From Chitinophaga pendula (GTDB lineage Bacteria; Bacteroidota; Bacteroidia; Chitinophagales; Chitinophagaceae), in contig NZ_CP077769.1 of the NCBI RefSeq assembly GCF_020386615.1, positions 5,753,501 through 5,817,500 on the forward strand: a stretch of DNA of 64,000 nt, written 5' to 3'. Below the pieces are notes generated by a model, which saw nothing but the letters and a program-made list of their open reading frames with translations, had not been told where the DNA came from and ran no database searches. The position numbers were made by a program, and so were the translations under genes. Numbering within the stretch: the stretch's first letter is position 1; every line of letters begins with the position of its first letter. Shown here piece after piece: positions 1 to 8,225 of this stretch.

Positions 1-760
1 GTTTTACTGCGGCCTTTACATCTATATCGTCCAGAAAATATTTACGCAGGTCGTAGTCTTTGCTCACTCGTGCCGATAGCTGCTCCAGGAATGCCTGTTT
101 ATCAAAGCCAGCCTTCACCAGCTGCGCCATGCGGCTGTTATCCCAGACAGGTGCCGCAGTATTGAGGTTAGTACCATTCACTGCGAACGGAATACCTGCC
201 AATGCCACGCTACCGTTGATCTGTATGTTACTGTAAGTACGGGCGATGGCAGCCGGTGTGTTATCCGTGACTACACCTGCCTGCACCTGTTTAAGATTTA
301 CCTTCAGCAGATCCTGCCCTTTTTTAGGCAACGGCAGCTGCTGACGCAAGGCATAGAATCCTCTTAACTTATTGTCAAAGTAATGGTTGATCTTACCCGT
401 ATCTTTTACAACTCGCAGGGCCTGTTGCAGTTGCTGTACTTTGCCTTTACCACCGGTATTAGCCATGTATTGCATAAACTGGTTAGTCGCGGCGGGCGAC
501 AGATAGGCCGACATCAGTGCCTTTGATTGCTGGCCAACCGCACGCAACACTGTATCCGGAGCCTGTAGCCATTTACCGGAGCGTGCATTTACCGAGTCAG
601 CGATCGCCTTATTCAACGGCGTTTGTTTCCACAGTGTTTGTGCCTGCTCTTTTATGTTCAGCGGTTCAGATGGAACTTTAGGGGAAGGCGCAGCCTGTTG
701 TGCACGTAAGGCGACACACAGGAGTACACCACTGCCCGTAAGCAGTATATACTTTAGCAT
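1..760 (-). CDS. Secreted protein of unknown function (3' part cut by window edge)
   Basis: An open frame runs leftward from an ATG at 760 to the edge of the window, giving at least 253 residues without a stop. The N-terminus is a clear Sec signal peptide (a Lys, a hydrophobic core ending in LRAQQ), so the product is exported. The mature part is rich in Gln, Ala and Lys, looks largely helical at first (QQLQQALRVV) and then has short beta-like stretches. I do not recognise a family. A strong Bacteroidota promoter on this strand (1160-1189) would give a leader of about 400 nt. The frame, start and signal peptide are seen; function is unknown. Confidence 0.7.
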   Translation of the reverse strand, partial: MLKYILLTGSGVLLCVALRAQQAAPSPKVPSEPLNIKEQAQTLWKQTPLNKAIADSVNARSGKWLQAPDTVLRAVGQQSKALMSAYLSPAATNQFMQYMANTGGKGKVQQLQQALRVVKDTGKINHYFDNKLRGFYALRQQLPLPKKGQDLLKVNLKQVQAGVVTDNTPAAIARTYSNIQINGSVALAGIPFAVNGTNLNTAAPVWDNSRMAQLVKAGFDKQAFLEQLSARVSKDYDLRKYFLDDIDVKAAVK

Positions 761-1348
761 GTAAGAGTGATTACAAAATGATTTTAACAGGAATCAGTAA
801 CTGTCATTCAACATGAATACAGCACGCGGATATAGGTAATAGGAATCCTTCCTGTATCCACAAGACAGTGACAGTTCACTAATTTCCAGAACAAACAAAA
901 TAATTTGAAGCCTTTATGAGCGCGACTTCCAGCACTACCGACATTATCAACACTGTTCATAGGTACACATGGATCGGTTGATTTCCTCCCCTGTTCATAT
1001 GGTATAGGATACAGGTTTGAAAAGGTGACATTACCTCATAGATCGAGTTTAACAGTACAGAATTCTCTTCGATTCTTAAATTAATGACTCTTTTCCAGGC
1101 CCGAAAGTAAAATATTATTTGGATTACTAGAATACTTTCAGGTTAATTTTATTTGAATACAAAAGTATTGTTTTATATAGATGCTCAAAATTTTAGTTTT
1201 CCATAGGTAGTGAGGAGAGCTCCGATATAATATTAAACTTCTCTCATTTCATGAGTGTATTGACCCCTTGGCAATTGGATAAGACCAAAGTGAATAATGG
1301 GAAGCAGAGGATACGGTTTTTCATAGGATTATTAAAAACTAAGCGCTG
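761..1348. other. Gene-free AT-rich spacer
   Basis: This 588-bp spacer contains no convincing gene. It holds a candidate minus-strand promoter (1160-1189). A weak plus-strand frame beginning near 1251 runs into the next gene on the other strand and has no coding character that I can defend. The base composition becomes clearly more AT-rich than the left flank, and this continues to about 4.5 kb. Confidence 0.5.
1160..1189 (-). promoter_or_regulatory. Bacteroidota-type promoter for the leftmost gene
   Basis: Read on the minus strand there is TTTTG, an 18-bp spacer, then TACTTTTG, which matches the Bacteroidota consensus of a -33 TTG and a -7 TAnnTTTG. It points at the secreted protein whose start is at 760, implying a 5' leader of about 390 nt unless another promoter lies closer. 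Confidence 0.45.
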
Positions 1349-1558
1349 TTACTTAGCTTCCTTCATCATTTTATCAAACTCCAGCCAGGAAATCTTAATC
1401 GCATTTTTTTTCATAAAGCCACTTGGCTGATAGGAGAAGGCCCCATGGGAGATATGCATCGTGCCTAATAACTTCCCATCTTTTTTTATCTGGAAAGAGG
1501 CATCAGCTTTACCTAGTTCCGTCACAGGTAATTGCAGGGATACACGGTGTCCTTTCAT
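1349..1558 (-). CDS. Small conserved hypothetical protein (69 aa)
   Basis: A 69-residue protein with no signal peptide. The segment KKDGKLLGTMHISHGAF followed by an aromatic-rich tail (ISWLEFDKMM) resembles a small Bacteroidota protein family in which a basic residue pair, LGTL-IS and a Trp/Phe-rich end are conserved. I recall that family only as uncharacterised, so the match is by pattern and unverified. It stands alone between AT-rich spacers on the same strand as the next small gene. Function unknown. Confidence 0.6.
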   Translation of the reverse strand: MKGHRVSLQLPVTELGKADASFQIKKDGKLLGTMHISHGAFSYQPSGFMKKNAIKISWLEFDKMMKEAK

Positions 1559-1697
1559 AGTTGTGTTTTTTATTTAAGCGTGATTAAATAGGATTTTAAA
1601 TGAGCTATCATAAAGTCTTGATATTATTGTTTTCATACTAATAACGAGACTATATTTTTAAGGAAGCAGATATAATATTCACACTTAAAAGAACACA

Positions 1698-1731
1698 AAA
1701 AAGGCTCCTCCATCAGAGCAGCCCTTTCACT
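1698..1731 (-). terminator. Probable terminator of the 96-aa gene
   Basis: On the minus strand an imperfect hairpin (AAGGGCTGCTC pairing with GAGGAGCCTTT across a short loop) is followed by a run of T. It lies directly after the stop codon at 1738. Confidence 0.55.
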
Positions 1732-1737
1732 GGTTGG

Positions 1738-2028
1738 TTATTTCTTTTCCGGCCGGTACTTTTCACAGTATTGCCAGAACTCCAGGTACACTTCATCTAA
1801 CACACTCATGATCTTTTCTTTCTCTGCATTGCTCAGCGCGGGTATTAACCGTCTACGCCCGGTATCGCTCATCCGGTCAATGCTTTTCATCTTGCGGTAG
1901 AAAGTAGGGATACTCCATCCGCATTCTTCGCATACTTGATCTCTAAAGGTGATGGGTACTTCGAACAATCTGGCGTGGAGGTCCTGGAGCATGTTTACAT
2001 AGGGCTGCGGTACATTTTGTTTCTTCAT
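1738..2028 (-). CDS. Small protein with helix-turn-helix character (96 aa)
   Basis: A 96-residue cytoplasmic protein. Residues about 25-50 (ITFRDQVCEECGW then SIPTFYRKMK) look like a short DNA-binding helix-turn-helix, the second helix carrying the typical S-x-P-T-x-Y/F-R-K pattern of recognition helices. The C-terminal half is acidic and helical. It is transcribed divergently from the XRE regulator at 2282, and the two may regulate the shared 250-bp spacer. I do not recognise a named family; the HTH call is inference from the pattern. Confidence 0.6.
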   Translation of the reverse strand: MKKQNVPQPYVNMLQDLHARLFEVPITFRDQVCEECGWSIPTFYRKMKSIDRMSDTGRRRLIPALSNAEKEKIMSVLDEVYLEFWQYCEKYRPEKK

Positions 2029-2281
2029 GAGGTTAATAAAATTTAGGTGTTAAAAAGCGGATTTACCAATAAGGAGGATCAGGGTGATGCAATTTTAATT
2101 CCCGCTGTTTAACACGAAAAAGAACATTCAGACAAATAAAATTAATTTATTAAAATACTACTCCAAAGATATCATACATGACCCACAAGAACAAATATTT
2201 TTTCTTAAAGGATAATAAGGGAGGCATTATGAGAAATGAGAGATTATTAGATTTGTCCTCAAGAACAAAGTATTACCCTTG

Positions 2282-2614
2282 ATGAGTAAATTAATATCCT
2301 CTACAAAACCTAAGAATGCCCCTATCATCATGAACCGCCTGGCAGTTGTCATGAAGGAAAGCAGAATTACAAATCGTGCACTGGCAGCGGCTATTGGCTA
2401 TGAAGAAGCAACGGTTTCTAAATGGGTTACAAATACAGTACAACCACCACTATCTACTTTTTTCCGTATCGCATTGGTCATTAACAGAGACCTGCAGGAT
2501 CTGTTTGTTTCCACCAAAAATATTACCCCCGAAGAAAAAGAAGAGTTATTACAGGAACTGGAAATTTTAGCAGAACAAGGTAAACGTACAGGCAAGTCTA
2601 AACAAAAAAAATAA
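2282..2614 (+). CDS. XRE-family helix-turn-helix transcriptional regulator
   Basis: A 110-residue protein whose residues about 18-70 form a Cro/C1 (HTH_3) domain: NRLAVVMKESRITNRALA, then AIGYEEATVSKWVTN as the recognition helix, then PPLSTFFRIALVI. The layout (regulator of around 100 residues with a basic Lys-rich tail) is usual for small Bacteroidota XRE proteins. An in-frame TTG sits just before the ATG at 2282; the ATG is preferred. No Shine-Dalgarno is visible, which is normal in this phylum. It is the first gene of an AT-rich patch and reads toward the lipoprotein at 2717, so it may control that locus or belong to a lost mobile element. Confidence 0.8.
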   Translation: MSKLISSTKPKNAPIIMNRLAVVMKESRITNRALAAAIGYEEATVSKWVTNTVQPPLSTFFRIALVINRDLQDLFVSTKNITPEEKEELLQELEILAEQGKRTGKSKQKK

Positions 2615-2716
2615 CCCTACTGTCTATTTAAAAATACTTTTCAATATAATGTAAAACCCCGACATTCGGCTAAATCTATATTCGCTATAAGTAGCAATTA
2701 CCCCAAACAGAAATCT

Positions 2717-3952
2717 ATGAAGAAACTCACCTGCTACCTTTTCGGTATCCTATTTTCTGTAATTACTATTCTACAGTTGCAGAGTTGTCAAAAAAACGAC
2801 AAGCCATTGCCACAGAATAAAACAGCACTAACAATAGACGAAGCTAAGCAATACTTTAAGGCTGGCATTAATAGCAAAGTGTCACCTGAAAGTACGCCGC
2901 TTACCTACTTTGAAAAAGAACCTTCGTGGGATCGCGCATATACAAAGCATACAAACATAGGAAATGTAGTGGCCGTTCCTTTAAACTTCACTAACAGTGA
3001 CTACTTTTCTACCAACAAGTTAAATACTAAAACTGCATTAAGCGATTATAGCTATTTGCTAATATCGAAAGATGCTATAGGTCAAATTCACAACGAGGTA
3101 GTGCTGGTATTACCTTCAGATAAATATCTTGATAACAATGACAAGCACTTTTCTGGTGTAATACTTATTCAGGAATGGCGGGGAAAAATTATAAGAGGGT
3201 ATAGATTCAATGATGGTCAATATACCCTCATCCCTAATATAGGTATCAGAAAAAAAGGACCTGTCTTAACAGAGAAATATGAACCTTGTTTTTTAGAGGC
3301 AGATCATTACACTTGCAATAACTTCGGTGGAATTACAGAATGCTTTTATGACTATACCGTTTCAATACCTTGTGGAAATGGTGGCGGAGGTATCAAACAA
3401 ACATTTGCCAAAGTATCTAATGAAAAACTTTCTAACAATATTAATGTCTTTTTACAAGAACTACATGATGACAAAAAATATAAATTTACATTCTATGACG
3501 TCTATCCGGAAGGAACCGTAGAAAGTCCATCACGCACCTATCCACAATTTGACGATAAATACCAGTATACTGGTTCAAACATCCGCTTTAGCGGCAATAT
3601 CGTTTCAACATTCTCTCAAGAGTTACAAGTACAGCTTATGCATCATGAAATACTTCATGCGTGGTTATCCCGACAGCCTAACCCGGATCGTGATGACCAC
3701 ATAACGATGATAAATAGCATGTTAAAGTTTCTGGTAAATGCAGACAGGGAGATATTTCCAAATTATCCAATAAAAGATGCCTATGCAAATGCTATGTTTG
3801 GGTTAACTCGTTTATTGAATTTTGAAGACTCTGCTGAGCTCTTCCAGGAAAAGCTAAAAGAGCTAAATTTAACTTTAGACGAATGTAAAAGCACTTATAA
3901 AAAATATAGCGTCGGCGATAATAATATTAAACTTGGAACAAGATGTCAGTAA
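2717..3952 (+). CDS. Lipoprotein with HExxH zinc-metalloprotease-like site
   Basis: A 411-residue protein with a lipoprotein signal peptide (hydrophobic core then LQSC, Cys about residue 24), so it should be anchored on the outside of the inner or outer membrane. The middle has paired Cys residues (CFLEADHYTCNN, ECFYDYTVSIPC) followed by a Gly-rich hinge. Residues 310-314 are HEILH, an HExxH motif as in zincins, preceded by another His and followed 20 residues later by more acidic and His residues (DRDDH). The third zinc ligand cannot be assigned by eye. The next gene starts within its last codons. It lies in a patch with more A+T than the flanks. Peptidase activity is inference from the motif. 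Confidence 0.65.
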   Translation: MKKLTCYLFGILFSVITILQLQSCQKNDKPLPQNKTALTIDEAKQYFKAGINSKVSPESTPLTYFEKEPSWDRAYTKHTNIGNVVAVPLNFTNSDYFSTNKLNTKTALSDYSYLLISKDAIGQIHNEVVLVLPSDKYLDNNDKHFSGVILIQEWRGKIIRGYRFNDGQYTLIPNIGIRKKGPVLTEKYEPCFLEADHYTCNNFGGITECFYDYTVSIPCGNGGGGIKQTFAKVSNEKLSNNINVFLQELHDDKKYKFTFYDVYPEGTVESPSRTYPQFDDKYQYTGSNIRFSGNIVSTFSQELQVQLMHHEILHAWLSRQPNPDRDDHITMINSMLKFLVNADREIFPNYPIKDAYANAMFGLTRLLNFEDSAELFQEKLKELNLTLDECKSTYKKYSVGDNNIKLGTRCQ

Positions 3953-4548
3953 AAAATATGAATACATTTTCACCTCTGAAATACTTTAGGTATTGTTTAT
4001 TAACATTACTTTTCTTTCCAATTTTTGGCATTGCGCAGGATAAAAAAGTAGCGTTAAATAACCTTTCATCTTACCTGGAGGAGAGGGCGGAATACCTCAT
4101 CTCCCCAATTTGCGAAATAGGCTATTTCCAAATCACCTTCTCAGTAGACTCACATGGCAAAATATCCAACATTGATTATTCGAAGGAATTAGTTCCAGTC
4201 ATTAGAGACTTGATAACGAAGGAACTTGATACTATTAATATCAAAGGAGGGCTAGCATACAAAGGGCCCGCTATCAATGTACTCCTCCCTATTTATATCG
4301 ATTTACAACTCTGCCGGAACGAGCCATTTGAGTTTCAAAAAATCCCTGTCGTGCCCGACACCACACGTCATAGCCCTAAAGTAGATAGTATTCTAAAAAC
4401 AATAAATAGCCAACAACTAAGACAAAACCCGTCACTAGGGAGATTGAAGAACACAATTAAACAATCTTCCTTATTCAAAAATGGTACAACGTTAGGTGAA
4501 AAACAATGGGTAATACTCCGAAGACTAAGTATGATAGGTATAATGTAA
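3943..4548 (+). CDS. Small secreted protein coupled to the HExxH lipoprotein
   Basis: A 201-residue protein whose ATG at 3943 overlaps the last 10 bases of the preceding lipoprotein gene, so the two are probably translationally coupled; a second ATG at 3958 is also possible. The N-terminus is a Sec signal peptide ending in FGIAQ. The mature protein has a stretch with alternating beta character (YFQITFSVDSHGKISNIDYS), reminiscent of TonB C-terminal-like folds that begin with similar V-D-x-x-G-x-I patterns, but this is only a resemblance. Composition is AT-rich like its neighbour. It is followed by a strong terminator. Function unknown. Confidence 0.6.
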   Translation: MSVKNMNTFSPLKYFRYCLLTLLFFPIFGIAQDKKVALNNLSSYLEERAEYLISPICEIGYFQITFSVDSHGKISNIDYSKELVPVIRDLITKELDTINIKGGLAYKGPAINVLLPIYIDLQLCRNEPFEFQKIPVVPDTTRHSPKVDSILKTINSQQLRQNPSLGRLKNTIKQSSLFKNGTTLGEKQWVILRRLSMIGIM

Positions 4549-4558
4549 TAGCTATTCT

Positions 4559-4606
4559 AAAGATAAAGGCTGTAATACCTATACATGTATTGCAGCCTTT
4601 ATCTTT
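4559..4606. terminator. Bidirectional hairpin terminator
   Basis: A 20-bp stem (4559-4578 with 4587-4606), with a single G-U type wobble and an 8-base loop. The arms begin with AAAGATAAAGG and end with CCTTTATCTTT, and a T-rich tract follows on the plus strand. It sits 10 bases after the stop of the gene ending at 4548. Confidence 0.85.
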
Positions 4607-4862
4607 TTATCTAGCGCCTCTTTCCCCTCCCTCCTTCCTATAGCTCTCCTGTATCATTCCTATAGCATTCGTATAGTCATTGTATAAGCTAACCCTATCC
4701 AACCTTATACAATCGCTATACAACGACTATACCCCCGGTATACCTTGCCTATACGATGACTATAGAACGCCTATACAACGGCTATACAAACATCTCACAA
4801 CGTACTAACAACCAACCACTTAAACCATACAAAATGCACAACATCCTCAGGATCAATGCAAT
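4607..4862. other. Convergent intergenic spacer carrying the 11-bp array
   Basis: Between two terminators there is no gene. The spacer is occupied by the phased TATA array described separately (4637-4790) and by about 70 bases of A/C-rich sequence containing ACCAACCACTTAAACC, for which I see no function. Confidence 0.6.
4637..4790. repeat. Phased 11-bp TATA repeat array, copy 1
   Basis: About 14 units of 10-12 bases, each carrying TATAG, TATAC, TATAA or TATC. From 4706 on, the TATA cores start at 4706, 4717, 4728, 4739, 4750, 4761, 4772 and 4783, an exact 11-bp period. Cores on the left side mostly read TATAG/TATAA and on the right TATAC, with GTATAAG and CTTATAC facing one another at 4682-4710. 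It is homologous to the reverse complement of the array at 44107-44287: 4681-4712 matches 44196-44227 in 29 of 32 positions and 4747-4781 matches 44138-44172 in 32 of 35. The array lies between convergent genes. Function unknown. Confidence 0.9.
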
Positions 4863-4895
4863 AAAAAAGGGGCTGCCCCGGTAGGAACAACCCCT
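4863..4895 (-). terminator. Terminator of the 732-aa secreted protein gene
   Basis: Read on the minus strand, AGGGGTTG pairs with CAGCCCCT across a long loop, followed by a run of six T. It lies 25 bases after the stop codon at 4920. Confidence 0.75.
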
Positions 4896-4919
4896 GTATG
4901 ATACAATGATGGCTAAGCC

Positions 4920-7118
4920 TTATTTGTCTTCTTTCATGATTTGTTTGTATGCTTTGATGAAGATGGCGCCTAGGTTCTTGTGTGGCGGCACGTAGTCGCT
5001 GAACAGCTCCCGGTTACGGGCATCACCCGCAAAGCGTTTACCCAGGACAGACCACATATCCACCCAGTCTACTTTTTTACCGGCGCGGATGGTTTCGTCC
5101 AGCACGCGGATGATAGGCTCGTTGACGAAGCGGGTACCCACCTGTTTGGAGGAGATGATATGTGCCTCGGGTGACTTCTGCAGCACTGTCGCCAGGTTGT
5201 GATAGCCACCACAGGAACCCAGTACAACTATCTTGGCAGAGCTCTGCAGGTTGTCCAGGGTAGTGTTTACGTGGTAGCTGTGACCACGGTGAATAAACAC
5301 GGTAGGATGGATATCGTTCTCGTCGAGGTATTCGCTCAGTTTCTCGATAGCGGTTTTATCTTCCGGCTCCGGTAATGGCAGGTTGGCATAGATGGTGATC
5401 GGTTTACCTTTCACGGAAGTGATGGTAGTCCAGTATTTACCCTTGCTCACTTTCCAGTCGCCGCCGGGGAAGTTACCCATGAAGCTGCCGTAGGAGTCAG
5501 ATCCGTCTTTATCTCCGTAGAAAAATACCTGTTGATATACCCGGCCGCTGTCGCTCAGGAGAGAGTTGAAGTCGACATAGTTCACGGGCGGCAGCTGGAA
5601 TTTGCTGGCCATATCGCTCGCTTTGGAAGAGTCATTACCACCGCCTACCTCTGTTTCGAACAGGTTAGATAGCAGGCTGTAAATCACCTTACCACGACGG
5701 TCGCCCTTACTGTTCACGAAGTTGTAGTTCTTCTTCACCTCTTCCCGCAGAAAATCCAGCAATTTGGGATCGCGGATACTGCCGAAGGAGTTAGCCACAT
5801 CCACCGCATCTTCGAGGTCTTCTGTCTTCTCCAGGCTGCTCACATACTTTTTCATCAGATAGTTGGCATTATCGGGCGCCATAGACTTCAGGAAGTGGTC
5901 CAGGGTGTTAAAGCCTGCAGCCATGGCAATGAACTTCTTAAAGCGGTCAAATGCCACCAGCATCAGCAAACTGTCGCCACGCGGTGGTTTCATACGCAGC
6001 ATCATCTGGTCGTACAAGCCCGCTTTGGCTGGGTTGGTATAACTGGAAGTATATAGCTCTTCCTGACCGTTGATGATCAGGTAATACAACTCTTCCGGAC
6101 TAAAGTCTTTTACAATACGGAAACGCACCGGCGCCGGCTCCTCATGCAGGTCATCCACTTCGCGGATATATTTCAGCGACTTGGCGTGCAGGTTCTCAAT
6201 CATCGCCTTGAGGCCCAGCGGATTCTCACCATTAGATTTACGTACCTGCAAGGCAACGGATGATTTCACCATCTGTTTGAAATACTGGTCGTCGTTATCT
6301 ACGGTCTTCTCCAGCTGTTCCATGGTCATTTTGCCATCCAGCAGCTCGTCGATAAAAGGTAATATCTTGGTGGACTGTGGGGAGTTACCGATCCGTACGA
6401 TCTGTTGTACCAGCGGGTCCTGGTTCTTTTTTATCGCCGTCGCTACCGGTGTATAGGAAGTCGCATACGTGAGTACCTGGTTAGGATATTTACGCGCTAC
6501 CGCAGCAATGATTGAGTCGGTAGCCGGGTATTGCAGATAGCCGCCTATCTGCGTCATCACCGTCTCCAGGTTGTTATAGGCCCATTTGGTGAACATAAGA
6601 CCCTTCGCTTCCTTATAACCCGGATTCTCCCGGAACTGGTCGATCATTTTCTCCCCCGCCTCAAAAGAAAGGTTACGCATCGCAGGCAGGATGCTCTCCC
6701 CTTTAATATCCGCATCCATCATGCTTTTGAAGGCCTGCACCATGGCAGCTCCTTCCGCAGCATCGATCTTACGGTAAGCACGTTTAGTATTAAAATCTTT
6801 CAGCATGTAATACAGGCCGGTCAGGTACTTCACCTTCAGCCGGTGGTCCAACGCATCATTACGTTCTATCTCGGCCTGCATCGCATCCACCTGCTTGATG
6901 ATGGCATTGGATACCTGCAGGTTGATCGTCTCATCATCCGATACCTTCACCAGATCGTCCGCCTTACCGTCAAATTTGGCGGCAGCAGCTTGCTCCTTAT
7001 CTATGTTATCGTGAAACCCCTGTCGGCCGATTGGAATATCTAATTTTCCCCCGTTTTGCGCATATACCCAACCTCCTTGAAAGGCGGCCAGTACTAATAG
7101 CATTAGAATTTTTCTCAT
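4920..7118 (-). CDS. Secreted protein with possible clan-CD (caspase-like) C-terminal domain
   Basis: A 732-residue protein with a Sec signal peptide (ends VYAQ, about residue 21). Residues about 30-500 look mostly helical, with repeated short helices. Near the C-terminus, after a beta-strand pair (about residues 555-590), there is TVFIHRGHSYH (H610, H613) and then KIVVLGSCGGY (C636). A hydrophobic strand leading into G-H-S, followed by a hydrophobic strand leading into S-C-G, is the arrangement of the His/Cys dyad in clan CD peptidases such as gingipains, metacaspases and CHAT proteins. The 23-residue spacing is shorter than usual. It is monocistronic and has its own terminator. Secretion is well supported; peptidase activity is a hypothesis, and a non-catalytic homologue is equally possible. 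Confidence 0.7.
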   Translation of the reverse strand: MRKILMLLVLAAFQGGWVYAQNGGKLDIPIGRQGFHDNIDKEQAAAAKFDGKADDLVKVSDDETINLQVSNAIIKQVDAMQAEIERNDALDHRLKVKYLTGLYYMLKDFNTKRAYRKIDAAEGAAMVQAFKSMMDADIKGESILPAMRNLSFEAGEKMIDQFRENPGYKEAKGLMFTKWAYNNLETVMTQIGGYLQYPATDSIIAAVARKYPNQVLTYATSYTPVATAIKKNQDPLVQQIVRIGNSPQSTKILPFIDELLDGKMTMEQLEKTVDNDDQYFKQMVKSSVALQVRKSNGENPLGLKAMIENLHAKSLKYIREVDDLHEEPAPVRFRIVKDFSPEELYYLIINGQEELYTSSYTNPAKAGLYDQMMLRMKPPRGDSLLMLVAFDRFKKFIAMAAGFNTLDHFLKSMAPDNANYLMKKYVSSLEKTEDLEDAVDVANSFGSIRDPKLLDFLREEVKKNYNFVNSKGDRRGKVIYSLLSNLFETEVGGGNDSSKASDMASKFQLPPVNYVDFNSLLSDSGRVYQQVFFYGDKDGSDSYGSFMGNFPGGDWKVSKGKYWTTITSVKGKPITIYANLPLPEPEDKTAIEKLSEYLDENDIHPTVFIHRGHSYHVNTTLDNLQSSAKIVVLGSCGGYHNLATVLQKSPEAHIISSKQVGTRFVNEPIIRVLDETIRAGKKVDWVDMWSVLGKRFAGDARNRELFSDYVPPHKNLGAIFIKAYKQIMKEDK

Positions 7119-7148
7119 GTATACTTATACTTTTCGCTGTACTAGCTA

Positions 7149-7156
7149 CAAATTTA
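7149..7156 (-). promoter_or_regulatory. Candidate -7 box for the 732-aa secreted protein gene
   Basis: The minus strand reads TAAATTTG, an exact TAnnTTTG match, about 30 bases upstream of the start at 7118. No good -33 TTG was found at the expected distance. Confidence 0.35.
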
Positions 7157-7264
7157 CTACCAAAAAACTTGAGTCTGATTCACTACTGTGAACGAATGAT
7201 TAATAATTACAGATAAAGATATATATGTCAGAACAAAAGTATATGCCGTGCTGTTAGGGAAATA

Positions 7265-8044
7265 ATGGAAATTTCCAGTCAAAATCAGTCATCAAGCATG
7301 GAAACGTTCAAAAGCGACCTCTCGGGCAATGAGTTCCCATCGGCCGAAAAAGTAAGCGGCAAATCCATTCGTAAAGGCCTTTACGACCTTATCCGCCAGG
7401 ATCATCCGCACTTCAACAACAAATGCCACCTCGCCCTCAGCGAGCTCACTGAGTACAAACAACGCTATTACGAAGGCTTCTTCTCCCACGAAATAGGTCA
7501 GCTCACCGAAATGGAAAAACAGGTCATGGCCAAACTCAAAGACCACGAATCCATCACCGACAAGCTCGATACCGGAGAAGAATCCCTGCCCGCTACCTAC
7601 GGCGAACGCCTCGCCGATAAGATCGCCGATTTCGGCGGCAGCTGGACATTCATTTTGATCTTCCTCTTTTTCATCTGCGCCTGGATGGCGGTCAACATCT
7701 ACCTGCTGGCCAACAAAGGTTTCGACCCCTACCCCTTCATCTTGCTCAACCTCATCCTCTCCTGTCTGGCCGCCCTGCAAGCGCCCGTCATCATGATGAG
7801 CCAGAATCGACAGGAATCTAAAGACCGCCAGCGGGCTAAAAACGACTATATGATCAACCTCAAATCAGAACTGGAAGTGCGCATCCTCCACGATAAGATC
7901 GACCACCTGCTGCTCCGTCAGCAGCAAGATATGATGGAACTCCAGCAGGCCCAGATGGATACGCTACGGGAGATCACCCACGCCCTCAAGCTTATCCACC
8001 AGGATGTACACAAAGGAAATAAAGGCGACCACGGCACTTCCTGA
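7265..8044 (+). CDS. DUF1003 family membrane protein
   Basis: A 259-residue protein. Residues about 100-200 carry the DUF1003 core: the ADKIADFGGSWTFI entry, two membrane helices (WTFILIFLFFICAWMAVNI and FILLNLILSCLAALQAPVI), and the conserved MMSQNRQ-S-DR-RA-NDY segment at the cytoplasmic end. The C-terminal 50 residues are helical and Gln-rich (LLLRQQQDMMELQQ), probably coiled coil. The N-terminal 60 residues contain a basic, His/Cys-containing stretch. The family is widespread and its job unknown. The gene is divergent from the secreted protein at 7118 and lies 180 bp before the response regulator, with no sign of being in the same operon. Confidence 0.9.
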   Translation: MEISSQNQSSSMETFKSDLSGNEFPSAEKVSGKSIRKGLYDLIRQDHPHFNNKCHLALSELTEYKQRYYEGFFSHEIGQLTEMEKQVMAKLKDHESITDKLDTGEESLPATYGERLADKIADFGGSWTFILIFLFFICAWMAVNIYLLANKGFDPYPFILLNLILSCLAALQAPVIMMSQNRQESKDRQRAKNDYMINLKSELEVRILHDKIDHLLLRQQQDMMELQQAQMDTLREITHALKLIHQDVHKGNKGDHGTS

Positions 8045-8191
8045 ACAGGGTACCGGCCCCACCTTCCGCCGCTGGCATGGCGGCATACGGCTGAAATAGC
8101 TTAACTTTGTACTATCCTTTTTCCCTACCCATGAATGGTGAATTAACAATTTCATAATGTTATCATTCCATTAATCCACCCGGCGGCTTTA

Positions 8192-8199
8192 TACTTTTG
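8192..8199 (+). promoter_or_regulatory. -7 box of the response regulator gene
   Basis: TACTTTTG matches TAnnTTTG exactly and ends 26 bases before the ATG at 8226. A GTG at 8199 could extend the reading frame, but it lies inside this box, so the ATG at 8226 is preferred. A second box, TAACTTTG, occurs at 8102-8109. The -33 element is weak. Confidence 0.5.
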
Positions 8200-8225
8200 T
8201 GCCGTCTTTTAAAAAGTCAAATTTT

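Noticed and set aside
4637..4790. Reading the 11-bp array as a CRISPR array
   Set aside because: Units are 11 bases with no distinct spacers, whereas CRISPR repeats are about 24-40 bases with variable spacers of similar length; no cas genes are present.
4637..4790. Reading the array as multiple promoters because of TATA cores
   Set aside because: Bacteroidota promoters use TAnnTTTG; the array lacks TTTG after its TATA cores and lies between convergent genes.
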